Made by a program: the position numbers and the translations under genes. From assembly GCA_963772375.1 (NCBI GenBank), contig CAVYXG010000001.1:1116001-1180000 (forward strand): a DNA stretch of 64,000 nt, read 5' to 3'. Origin of the DNA: DATBHM01 sp963772375 (GTDB lineage Bacteria; Actinomycetota; UBA4738; JACQTL01). The notes beneath the pieces were generated by a model. It worked only from the letters and a program-made list of their open reading frames with translations, searched no databases and had not been told where the DNA came from. The first letter of the stretch is position 1. Each line of letters opens with the position of its first letter. This document shows, in pieces, positions 15,064 through 24,900 of this stretch.

Positions 15064-17601
15064 ATGTCGACACTACGGGACCGGTCCCCGGCCCGGCCGT
15101 CCCGCAGCGACCTCATGGTCGAGGACCGCGACGCGGCCGGGGGCGGCGACCCGGCGGAACCCCAGACATCGCTGCACCGTTTCGAACGGACCGTGTCGCC
15201 GTTCGCCGGTCCCCTGCTCATCGCCGTGTGCGTGCTGTTCGCCACGCGAGGGTTCCTGTTTACGCCGCAGCTGACCAACATCCACCCCGACATCCTGAGC
15301 ATGTGGCTCCCCCACTTCTGCTTCCTGGGGAACTCCGTCGCGGCCGGCCACATCCCGCTGGTGAACCCGTACCAGATGACCGTCATGCCCTACGCCAGCG
15401 ACCCCCAGTCCGGATGGCTGTACCTGCTGCCCACCGCGCTGTTCTCGACGTTGTCCTGCGCGACGGCGCTGCGGTTCTTCATCGTGCTGAACCCGCTGAT
15501 CGCCGGCCTCGGGCTGTACTGGTTCCTGCGGAAGGAACACCTCGCCCGGACGGCGGCGACGGTCGGGGGGCTGTCGTACGGGATGCTGATGGCCGCCTCC
15601 ACCGTGGCCATCTCGCTGCCGTTCGCGGGAACGCTCGCGTGGACGCCGTACGTGCTGGTGGCGGCCAGCGGGTTCCTGCAGACCTCGACCCTTCCCCGGC
15701 GGCTGCTGTGGCTTGGCATGGGCGCGCTCGCCTGGGGGCAGGTGGCCACCGCGCACATGAGCCACGGCCTCGCGATGTGCACGATGGCGACGTTCGTGTA
15801 CCTGGCCGCGCGGTGCGCCCGCGACGTCGTGGCGGGGGACCGGACCTGGCAGCGGGCGGCGCTGCTGGCGGTGGGGTTCCTGCTGTTCCTGCCGCTCGCC
15901 AACCTGGCGATCTTCATGCCGCGGTTCGCCCTGATCCCCAAGACCAGCCTCCGCGGAGGGTACGCGGCCGTCGGCGGCGCGGTGGCGAAGCTGGCCGGCG
16001 TCCAGGACCATCCGCTGGTGCCGAGCGGCGTGTGGGCGGGGTGGCCGTGGGCGGTCGCCACGGCGCCGGGGGCGTTCGCCGGGGCCACCGTGCTGCTGGC
16101 CGCCCCCGCCGCGGCGCGGACGTACGGCAAGCGGTACCTCGCCGCCGCGTTCGGGGCCCTCGCCGTGCTGACGTACCTCCTCACGCTGGACCTGTTCGTG
16201 GGGGCGGGGTGGTTCCGGGCGCTCGTGCTCCACCTGCCGTTCGGCGACATCTACCTGCACAACCCGGGCCGGCTGCGGTACCTGTGGCTGCTGATCGTGC
16301 CGGTGCTGGGCGCGCTCGGGGTCCAGGGGTTGCTGGAACGTCCGCTGCCGCTCCGCCGGGCGGCGCGGTGGGTCGCGGCCGGCGCGGTCGCGTTCATCGG
16401 CGTGCCCATGCTGCTCGGGACCCATCCCAGCCGGTTCCTGCTGGTGATCGCCGGGGCGCTGCTGGCCGCGCCGGCGCTCGTGTGGATGGCGGCTCGCCGC
16501 AAGCGGTGGGCGTCGACGGCCGTGGTGGGGGTGCTTGCGCTCGAGCTGCTCGCCGGCGCCGCGTGGTCCCAGAGCTACCACGGCGCCACCGTGTTCATGG
16601 GCCTCGAGGACGGCCACAACGCGAGCCCGCAGCCGCTCCAATGGCCGAACGTCAACGTCCGGCACTACATGAGCGGCGGTCCCATCGCCCGGGCCATGGA
16701 GGGCAAGCCGGGGCGGTTCCTGACGTGGTCGCCGCCGGGCTCGTACTACGTGAAGGGGTACCTGTTCACCCAGAACCCGCCGGCCTGGCCGGGGATGGAG
16801 AACGGGCGGGGGATGCTGTTCGATCTGGCCGACGTGTACGGCTACTCCCCGATCCAGCTGACGCGGTACTGGTCGTACATCCGCGCCGCGAACCACGGCG
16901 CGCCGCTGTTCTACAACGCCGCCGTGATCCGCAAGCCCTCGCAGTCGGTGTTCCGGCTGCTGGGCGTGCGGTGGCTGCTCCAGCCGAGCGTGCTCGCGCC
17001 GGTCGTGCCGGGGACGAAGGTCGCGCACCAGGGCCGGTTCGACCTGTACGAGGTGAAAGGGTGGCAGCCCCTCGTCTCGGTGGTCCACCGGTGGAAGGTC
17101 CTGCCGAACGTCAACGCCCTGCGGCGCTCGCTGCTGCCCGACTTCGACCCCGCCCAGCGGGCGAGCGTCATCGCCGACCCGGGGATCCAGCCGGTGGGTG
17201 GCGGGCCCGGCCGGGCGACGTGGCGGCAGGTGTCGCCGGAGGAGCTCCGCATCCACGTCCACACCGCGAAGAACTCCCTGGTGGTGATCCGCGACAGCTT
17301 CGGCACCGGGTGGACGGCGTCCGTCGACGGGCAGGCGACCAGGGTCCTGGCGGCCGACTACCTCCTGCTGGCCGTCCCCGTGCGGGCCGGGGTCCACGAC
17401 ATCGTGCTGACCTACCGCGATCCGGAGATCGGCCAGGGCCTCGCGGCGTCCGGGATCGTCTGGGCGGGGTGGGCGTTCGCGCTGGTCGCGGCGGTCGCCG
17501 TGGGACGGCGCCGGCGGCGTCGGCGCGCCGTCGCGGCGCCCGCGACGGTGGTCACGGCCGTGGAGGCGCCCGAGCGCGTCCCCGCGACCACCCCGCCCTG
17601 A
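15064..17601 (+). CDS. YfhO-like large membrane protein
   Basis: An 845-residue polytopic membrane protein. A hydrophilic N-terminus of about 65 residues is followed by roughly a dozen transmembrane segments, a large extracytoplasmic part, a domain with DSFGTGWTASVDGQATRVL and LAVPVRAGVHDIVLTYRDP near residues 740-785, and a last membrane segment with a basic tail. That C-terminal pattern is typical of the YfhO family, which assists glycosylation of cell-wall polymers. I prefer the ATG at 15064; a GTG at 14986 is also in frame. It is flanked by opposite-strand genes. Confidence 0.72.
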   Translation: MSTLRDRSPARPSRSDLMVEDRDAAGGGDPAEPQTSLHRFERTVSPFAGPLLIAVCVLFATRGFLFTPQLTNIHPDILSMWLPHFCFLGNSVAAGHIPLVNPYQMTVMPYASDPQSGWLYLLPTALFSTLSCATALRFFIVLNPLIAGLGLYWFLRKEHLARTAATVGGLSYGMLMAASTVAISLPFAGTLAWTPYVLVAASGFLQTSTLPRRLLWLGMGALAWGQVATAHMSHGLAMCTMATFVYLAARCARDVVAGDRTWQRAALLAVGFLLFLPLANLAIFMPRFALIPKTSLRGGYAAVGGAVAKLAGVQDHPLVPSGVWAGWPWAVATAPGAFAGATVLLAAPAAARTYGKRYLAAAFGALAVLTYLLTLDLFVGAGWFRALVLHLPFGDIYLHNPGRLRYLWLLIVPVLGALGVQGLLERPLPLRRAARWVAAGAVAFIGVPMLLGTHPSRFLLVIAGALLAAPALVWMAARRKRWASTAVVGVLALELLAGAAWSQSYHGATVFMGLEDGHNASPQPLQWPNVNVRHYMSGGPIARAMEGKPGRFLTWSPPGSYYVKGYLFTQNPPAWPGMENGRGMLFDLADVYGYSPIQLTRYWSYIRAANHGAPLFYNAAVIRKPSQSVFRLLGVRWLLQPSVLAPVVPGTKVAHQGRFDLYEVKGWQPLVSVVHRWKVLPNVNALRRSLLPDFDPAQRASVIADPGIQPVGGGPGRATWRQVSPEELRIHVHTAKNSLVVIRDSFGTGWTASVDGQATRVLAADYLLLAVPVRAGVHDIVLTYRDPEIGQGLAASGIVWAGWAFALVAAVAVGRRRRRRRAVAAPATVVTAVEAPERVPATTPP

Positions 17602-17781
17602 TGTGGAACCGGCTTGTCAATCTGACCGTTCAGGATGAGTGGGGAAGGTTGACGGTCTGGGGGGCCGCGCCGTCGCTCGGTGAGGTCGACAGGCACCGGA
17701 GCGGCGTGGATCGAAGAGCCGCCACTCTGATGTTCGCGGATCGGGACCGCAAGTCGGCTACTCGCAGGTAGGTGCCCCTGA

Positions 17782-18886
17782 CTAGGCCCCCGCTCCCCGT
17801 TCGGTCGCCCGCTGGCGCAGCTCGGCCTCGATGAACCGGTCGAGGTCGCCGTCGAGGACGCGGTTCACGTCGCTCGTCTCCTCGTTCGTCCGGTGGTCCT
17901 TGACCATCTGGTACGGGTGCAGGACGTAGGACCGGATCTGCGAGCCGAAGTCGATGTTCTGCCGGTCGCCCCGGAGGTCCTCGATCTTCTGCTGGTGCTC
18001 CTGCCGCAGCCGCTCGGCCAGCCGGGACTTGAGGATCTGCATGGCCACCGCGCGGTTCTGCATCTGGGAGCGCTCGTTCTGGCACGCGGCCTGGATGCCG
18101 GTCGGGAGGTGGGTGATCCGGACGGCCGAGTCGGTGACGTTGACGTGCTGGCCGCCCGCGCTGGACGACCGGTAGGTGTCGATGCGGAGGTCCTTGGGGT
18201 CGATCTCGAAGTCCTGGTCCTGTTCCAGCAGCGGAACGACGTCCAACGATGCGAAGGAGGTGTGCCGCCGGCTCTGGGCATCGTACGGCGAGATGCGGAC
18301 GAGGCGATGCACTCCGCGCTCGGCCGACAGCAGCCCGAACGGATTCTCGCCCCGCAGGATGAACGTGGCCGACTTGATGCCGGCCTCCTCGCCGGGGAGC
18401 ACCTCGTCGACCTCGGCCTGGAGGCCGTCGCGTTCGGCCCACCGCAGGTACATGCGCAGCAGCATCTCCGCCCAGTCCTGGGACTCGGTGCCGCCGGCGC
18501 CGGCGTGGATGCTGGCCACGGCGTCGTTGGCGTCGTATTCGCCCCCGAGGAGTGACTTCAGCTCCAGCTGGTCGACGTCGCGCTCGAGCGTGCGGAGCGA
18601 CGCCTCGAGCTCCCTGGAGAGGTCGGGGTCGTCCTCGTCGGCGAGGAGCTCCTCCATGGCCTCGGCGTCGCCGACGCGGCGGACCATCGTGTCGTAGCGG
18701 TCGACGTCGGCCCTGAGGCGGGCCAATCGTGTGGTCAGCTGCTGGCCGCGGGCGGGGTCGTCCCAGACGCCGGGATCGGAGGCCTCCCGCTCGAGCGCGG
18801 CGGCCTGTTCGCGCTTGGCGTCGACGTCAAAGGTACTCCTTCGCCGACGCGATCCTGCTCGACAGCTTCTGGGTTCGTTCGCTCAT
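17782..18886 (-). CDS. prfB: Peptide chain release factor 2, with programmed +1 frameshift
   Basis: The zero frame starts ATG at 18886 and encodes 19 residues ending KEYL, then TGA (18829-18827). Slipping one base at CTTTGAC continues as DVDAKREQAAALEREASDPG and runs to 17782, giving 367 residues, the normal RF2 length. The slip site AAGGAG-TAC-CTT-TGA-C is the classic autoregulatory cassette with its internal Shine-Dalgarno sequence. The GGQ motif is intact (SSSAGGQHVNVTDSAVRI). The stop-codon recognition tripeptide reads SPY rather than the usual SPF (RISPYDAQ). RF2 terminates at UGA and UAA. Confidence 0.95.
18827..18844 (-). promoter_or_regulatory. prfB programmed frameshift site
   Basis: On the minus strand the sequence reads AAGGAG TAC CTT TGA C. 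The AAGGAG acts as an internal Shine-Dalgarno sequence three bases from the CTT slippery codon. The in-frame TGA is the codon RF2 itself decodes, so low RF2 favours the shift. This matches the E. coli and most other bacterial prfB genes. Confidence 0.93.
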
Positions 18887-18915
18887 GATGGGCGACATGG
18901 TACCGGGGCGGCCGG

Positions 18916-21150
18916 TCAGTCCGGATCGGGGTCGTCGGGATCGAGGTCTGCCTGGTCGGCGGCGTCGGGCCCGTCGTCCGGCGGGTCGTCCACCTCGGGG
19001 GGAGCCACCGGGCCGAGCCGGTCGATCAGCGAACGGATCCGGCCCTCGACGTCCTGGTTCCCCAGGTTCAGGGCCACCTTGAGCGCGCGGCGCCACAGCT
19101 GCGCGGCCTGGACGCGCGCGTCGATCCGCTCGGCGCGGGCGCCGGCCCGTTCGAGGTACTCCAGCGCCCGGTCCTGGTCGTCGCTGCGGTAGTAGTACAG
19201 CGCGAGGATCTCGAGCCGGTCCTCGAGGGAGTTCTCGTACAGCCGTTCGTACGCCCGTGCGGCCCGGCCGTACAGCGCCCGCCGGCGGGTCGGCGTGAGC
19301 GTCGACAGCGCGGCCTGCTGCAGGAGCACGTGCTGGAACGAACACTCCAGCTCCGGGTACCGCCGGACCTCTCTGACGATCTCCGCCCGGAGCAGCACGG
19401 CCAGGTCGTCGGCCACGTCCTCCCGTTCCAGCACGGCGGCCACGACCCGCACGGGGAACGTCCGCCCGGCCACCGCCGCCGCCTGGGCCAGGCGGCGGGC
19501 GGATCTCGGCAGCCGGTCGATCCGCGAGATGAACAGGCTCTCCAGGTTGGCGGGGAGCAGGGCGGTCCCGGTCGTGGGGAGCGTCCACGTCCGCGTCCGG
19601 TCGACCCCCGCGTTCTCGATCACGGCCCGCAGGAGCTCCTGCAGGTACAGGGGATTGCCCTCCGCGCGCTCGACGATCTCCCGGCGGGTCTCCTCGTCGA
19701 GCATCCCGCCGGGCAGGAGCGTCGCGAGGAGCTGCTCCGCGGCGGCCGGCGAGAGTGGCCGGAGCGGCAGCTCGGAGGCCCGGTGGAAGTAGTCGGTCAG
19801 GACCTTCATCCGGAGCTTCCAGCCCTCCGAGGCCGTGTCCGGCCGGAACGCCCCGGCCAGCAGGACGGGCGCATGATCGGTGATCTCGAGGAGGTCCTCG
19901 GCGAGCTCCCGCGTCGAGGGGTCCGCCCAGTGCACGTCGTCGAGCGCCATGACCACCGGGCGGTCGCGGGCCAGGCGTTCGACCCAGGCCCGGAAGGCCT
20001 CGCGGATCTGACGCGCCACGTCGCTCGGGCCGGCCGGGAGTCCGTCGTCCTCGGGGTCGGCATCGAGCCGGACGGACAGCAGCCGGCCGAGGGCCGGGAA
20101 CACGGTGTCGAGAGCGTCCGGCAGCAGCGGCGACATGCGGGCCCGCAGCCGGGTGCGCACGGCGACCTCCGGTTCGCCCTCCGCGACCCCCAGCCACCGC
20201 CGGAGCATCTCGACGAACGGCCAGTACAGCAGGTCGCCGCCGTAGGACAGGCACCGTCCCTCGAGCCACGTCACGCGGTCGCCGGCGATCGATTCCAGCT
20301 CGGCGAGCATGCGGGACTTGCCGAGGCCCGTGTCGCCGGAGATCAGCAGCACCTGGCCCCGCCCGGCCACGAGGTCGTCGACCACGGTGACCAGCCACGC
20401 CCGCTCGGCCTCGCGCCCCACGAGGCCCATGGCCGGCGGCTCCTCCAGGTCCTGCTTCACGCCGACGAGCCGGAACGCCGGGACCGGTTCGTCCCGGCCC
20501 TTCACCGGGATAGGGCCGAGGGGTTCGAGCTGGAACGACGCCGACAGGCGACGGGCGGCCAGATCGCCCACCGCGATCGTGCCGGGCTCGGCGTTGGACT
20601 CGAGGCGGGCGGCCACGTTCGTGGTGTCGCCCAGTGCCACCTCCTGGGGGTCCGAACCGCCGACCAGCCCGACGGCGACCTGCCCGCTGTTGATGCCAAC
20701 CCGGACGTTGAACCCGGCGATCCCCCACCCGGCCTCGATGTCGCGGCTGTACTCGGCGACCACCTGGGTGATCCGCATCCCCGCCCGGGCGGCCCGTTCC
20801 TCGTCGTCCTCGTGCGCGGCCGGGACTCCGAAATAGGCGCAGATCCCGTCGCCCATGTAGGCCTGGATCGTCCCGCCGAACTCCTCCACCGCCCGGCTCA
20901 TACGGCTCACGCACTCCCCGACCAGGGCCTTCACCTCGTCGGGGCCGAGGCGCTCGCCGAGCGAGGTCGACCCCACGATGTCGGCGAACAGGGCCGTGAT
21001 CGGCCGCATCTCGTCGCCGTCGGCGGGCGCGGCGGCGGCTGCCTGCGGCGGGGCGGGCGGAGCCTCGACGGGTGTGCCGCAGGCCGGGCAGAACCGGGCC
21101 AACGCCGGGATCGCCGCGCCGCACGTGCCGCAGGTGGTCGTGTCCGTCAT
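18916..21150 (-). CDS. Adenylate/guanylate cyclase-AAA ATPase fusion regulator
   Basis: A 744-residue cytoplasmic protein. Residues 1-25 form a zinc ribbon (CGTCGAAIPALARFCPACG). Residues about 50-220 form a class III cyclase domain with metal-binding Asp in ALFADIVGSTSLGERL and in AYMGDGICAYFG. An AAA/STAND-type ATPase follows (GDTGLGKS near 275; PVVMALDDVHWADPS near 410), then helical TPR-like repeats and an Asp/Pro-rich tail. The architecture is common in actinobacteria and rhizobia, but its effector is unknown. The start at 21150 begins MTDTTTCG. Its 3' end is 29 bp from prfB. Confidence 0.83.
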   Translation of the reverse strand: MTDTTTCGTCGAAIPALARFCPACGTPVEAPPAPPQAAAAAPADGDEMRPITALFADIVGSTSLGERLGPDEVKALVGECVSRMSRAVEEFGGTIQAYMGDGICAYFGVPAAHEDDEERAARAGMRITQVVAEYSRDIEAGWGIAGFNVRVGINSGQVAVGLVGGSDPQEVALGDTTNVAARLESNAEPGTIAVGDLAARRLSASFQLEPLGPIPVKGRDEPVPAFRLVGVKQDLEEPPAMGLVGREAERAWLVTVVDDLVAGRGQVLLISGDTGLGKSRMLAELESIAGDRVTWLEGRCLSYGGDLLYWPFVEMLRRWLGVAEGEPEVAVRTRLRARMSPLLPDALDTVFPALGRLLSVRLDADPEDDGLPAGPSDVARQIREAFRAWVERLARDRPVVMALDDVHWADPSTRELAEDLLEITDHAPVLLAGAFRPDTASEGWKLRMKVLTDYFHRASELPLRPLSPAAAEQLLATLLPGGMLDEETRREIVERAEGNPLYLQELLRAVIENAGVDRTRTWTLPTTGTALLPANLESLFISRIDRLPRSARRLAQAAAVAGRTFPVRVVAAVLEREDVADDLAVLLRAEIVREVRRYPELECSFQHVLLQQAALSTLTPTRRRALYGRAARAYERLYENSLEDRLEILALYYYRSDDQDRALEYLERAGARAERIDARVQAAQLWRRALKVALNLGNQDVEGRIRSLIDRLGPVAPPEVDDPPDDGPDAADQADLDPDDPDPD

Positions 21151-21363
21151 CGGTTCCTCTCGGGCCGGTCCGCGCTCGCGCGGCTCGCAGGGCGGCATTG
21201 TCCCCGTTCGGACGGGCGGGCGTCGAGATCGCCCGAGGTGACGCACGTCACCCCTCGGGAGGACGGAGGTCACCTCGCGACGGTGGCCGCGGTCACCGAC
21301 CGGGGCGAACGGGAGGAGGAGCATGACGGCATCAGAGTTCGCCGATCCGACCAGGAGGCCACG

Positions 21364-21612
21364 ATGAGCGTCAGGATCCAGGCACTGCGAGCCCCCGGCC
21401 GCGTCCCCGGGTCTGCCATTTCCGAGTGGCGCCTCGTCGTCCTCGGCTTCGTCGCCCTGCTGCTGGCGTTCGCGGTGCTGGTGGCGGTGGCGACGGTCAA
21501 CGCGCCGTCCTTCGGCGGCGCCGACCACGGCGGGCGGACCGTCACCTCCCGCGACGCCGGGGTCGTGAGGGTCGGCGGCGACGGTCAGTACCAATACCAC
21601 CCCCTTCCGTAG
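21364..21612 (+). CDS. Small single-pass membrane protein
   Basis: An 82-residue protein with one strong transmembrane helix (WRLVVLGFVALLLAFAVLVA, about residues 22-42). A short extracytoplasmic tail is rich in Gly, Asp and Val and ends QYQYHPLP. The ATG at 21364 has AGGAGG upstream. It is divergent from the cyclase-ATPase gene (213-bp gap). No family is recognised. Confidence 0.6.
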   Translation: MSVRIQALRAPGRVPGSAISEWRLVVLGFVALLLAFAVLVAVATVNAPSFGGADHGGRTVTSRDAGVVRVGGDGQYQYHPLP

Positions 21613-21630
21613 CCCCGCTCCTACCGATAC

Positions 21631-21666
21631 CACGAGGACCCGAGCGCACCGGCTCGGGTCCTCGTG
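21631..21666 (+). terminator. Strong hairpin terminator after the small membrane gene
   Basis: A perfect 15-bp stem CACGAGGACCCGAGC / GCTCGGGTCCTCGTG with a 6-nt loop begins 18 bp after the stop. There is no T-run. The rest of the gap up to 21920 shows no further gene; it must contain the promoter of the RHS toxin gene. Confidence 0.65.
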
Positions 21667-21920
21667 ACGTTCCGGGACGGATCTACAAAGAGAGCCTGGG
21701 CCTCGGTGGTGCTGCGAGGTCAAGGACATCACCGACCGCTGCATGGTCCCGGAGAAGGATCGCCGGGAGCGACCGTCTCGGGTCGGCCTCGCGACGTGGC
21801 CTGCCAAAGGGTCCAAGCGCGTGGAATTCGCCTACTTGCACCGGATTTGCGGAGTTGCGACAGAGAGCGTTAGCCTGCTTTGCCTTCCCCTGAGATCGGC
21901 GCCTGCGGCCCGAGCGGGAG

Positions 21921-24900
21921 ATGATGAGCATGAGCCGACGGTATTGGCGAAGGTCAACTGCCGGGTTGGTGTTGATTGCCGTGCTGGCCGTGGGGTTGCC
22001 AACATCTTCCTCCTTGGGGGCAGACCGGGCGAGAGATGGCGCACCGGCTCCGCGTCCGGGCGGTCGGTCCGTCGGGCGCGTCCCGCGGCTCAGGCCGCGA
22101 AGCGTCGGACAGAGCGACATTCTTCAAGGTATTCAGCGCCGGGCAAAGGTGCGGGCCGCCGTTTCCCGTGCTACGGCGCCCAGGAAGGAGGGCCGACCAG
22201 GCTTGTCTCCTCACGGTGTATATGACGACACCACGGTCACGATCAACCCAGGCGCTGTCGCGACCAAGGTCACCGACTCAACGTTCCAGTCGGCGGGAGG
22301 CATAGTCGTTGTCGGCGGGCCGACCGGTTCTGCCTATGTGGCGACCTCGGGTGCCGTCCGACAGGTGAACCTGACCTCGTTCGCAGTCTCCACGTTCGCA
22401 GGATCGACCTCGACGATAGGGTGCGCGGCGAACAACGATCCGCTGCAGGCTCGATTCCAGACTCCCAGCGGCATCGACTCGGACGGCACCAACCTCTTCG
22501 TCACGGACCCCGGCTGCCGCACCGTCTGGAAGATCGTCATCTCGACGGGCGTGACAACTGCCCTGACGACCTTCACGGGCGGGGAGATACCGCCCCGCCG
22601 CTCGCTCGTGTTCCAGGCGGACTCAAGCGTCCCGGGGGGCGGCTACCTCTACCTCGGGGGGAGCTACCAGATTCTTCGGGTCAACTCCGTGACCGGAGCG
22701 ACGACCACGTTCGCCAACTATTCGAGCTACGCGATCGCCGCGGATGCCTCCTACCTCTGGGTGGCGGAGACCGCGACCTGCCTGAACCCCTGTACCACCG
22801 ACATCAAGCAGCTGGACAGGTCCACCGGCGCCCTGGTCAACACGTTTCAAGCGACGGATCGGTCGTCGATGACGGGAGACCAGCAGATCGTCTCGGCCGG
22901 CAGCTACCTGTACGCGGAGACCTACGGAGATACCGCCCTCGAGCGCATCACCAAGTCCGATGGGACGGTGGTCAACATCGCCGGTACCGGCGAATCGGGG
23001 TCTTCCGACGGGACGGGGACCGATGCCTGGTTCTCCTCCGTCTCCGGCCTCGCGAGCGACGGAACGAATCTGTGGGCGGCCGACTCGCCGAACAGCCGGC
23101 TCGTGAAGGTCACGGCCGGAACCTCGCTCGCGCAGTCACAGGCACCCTCGGCAGCCATCTCCAAGGACTTCTTCCCGGGGAGGATCACGACTCAGCTGAA
23201 CGACGGGAGCATCGCCACCGCTGGTGGCATGATCGTGATCCCCGGCTCTCCTTCGTACGTCTACATCGCGGTGCGCGGCGCCATCCAACGAGTGAACCTC
23301 AGTACGTTCGCCATCTCAACGTACGCCGGATCGACGACGGTTTCGGGCTGTCAGGCGAATGCCAACGGCTTGCAAGCCCAATTCGCAGACCTGACCGGAA
23401 TCGACACCGATGGGCACTACCTCTATGTGGCCGACACGGGGTGCCACAGGATCTGGCGAGTCAGCCTGGCGGCAGGGGCAGCCAGCTCCACGGTGACGGC
23501 CTTCACCGGTGACATCCCCAAGAGGAATTCGCTGACATTCGCTCCCGACGTGAACTCCCCCTACTACGGGTACCTGTACCTTGCCGGCGATGCGTCGATC
23601 CTCCGCATCGATCCGATCAACGGCACGACCAGTACCTATCTCGGCATCTCGGCATACGCGGTCACTTCAGACAGCAGATATCTGTGGGCCGAGGACGCAT
23701 TCGAGTGTCGTGCCCCCTGCTACACGCGCATCGATCAGATCGACAGGTCCACGGGGGCGGTCACGTACTGGCAGGTGCCCAACGACGGGTCGATGACCGG
23801 GGACGCCCAACTCGTCTCCGCGGGCAGCTACCTCTACGCCACCAGCTACGGAGACACGGGAGTCGAGAGGATCACCAAGTCGTCGGGCTCGGTTTCGGTG
23901 CTCGCCGGCGGTTCGGCCGGACAGAGCGACGGTGAATGGAGCAGCGCGAAGTTCTCCAAGGTCGCCGGCCTCGCTTTCGACGGAACGAACCTGTGGATCG
24001 CGGACTCCGGTAACCAGGCACTGAGCAAGGCTGACTTCGTCCCCCTCCTCGATCAGGAGATGGGGGCGACATCATCGTCGGACTCGTCCACTCCGCACGT
24101 CGCCGCCGGCGACCCCGTCGATACGAATCCTTCGTCGGGAGCGTTCACGTGGTCGTCGACCGACCTCACGCTCCCGACCCCGGGGCTCGTCCCGTTCTCT
24201 TTCACGAGGTACTACAACTCCAAGAACGCCGGCAACGGCATCCCGGGACGATTCGGGCCCGGGTGGAGCGACTCGTTCAGCGCCAGCGTCTCCCTCGACA
24301 GCAGCGGCAATGCCGAGGTCAGCATGCCGAACGGCCAAGTCCTGCCGTTCACGGGGCCCGGGCCGTACACGCCATCGCCGGGCATCTACGACACGCTCGT
24401 CTCCTCGGGCGGGAACTTCAGCCTCACACAGCCGGACGGGACGAAGCTGTTGTTCACGCCGTCGCCGACCCTGGCGAACTACTTCATCCTGGCATCGATC
24501 ACCGATCGGGACGGCAACGCCCAAACGCTGAACTACGGCGCGAACGGAATCCTCAACAGCGTGACGGCCAGCTTCGCGGGGACCACCTTCACCCGGACGA
24601 TGACGTTCACGTACGTTTCGACGCCCACGCCCGGAATGACGATCACATTCAACGACGCGGGGACGCCCTCCGACGATAGGTCCGTCTTCTACGCCACGTC
24701 GCCCTCGACATCGCTCACCGCATTCACAGATCTCAACGGGAACACGTGGACCTACGGCTACAGCGGCCCGCTGCTCACGCAGATCAACGATCCGTCCAAT
24801 GAGCCCGTCGTGACCAACGCCTATCTCAACGGGCAGATCTCCTCACAACAGGACGGGGACTTCCCGGCGAGCCACTACGACTACACGTCCGCCTGCTCGC

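Noticed and set aside
15073..17397. A 774-residue open frame opposite the YfhO-like gene
   Set aside because: Arg/His/Gln/Pro-rich with no hydrophobic pattern. The plus strand shows regular transmembrane segments.
18827..18829. The in-frame TGA in prfB as a disabling mutation
   Set aside because: It sits in the known programmed frameshift cassette, and the +1 frame continues as normal RF2.
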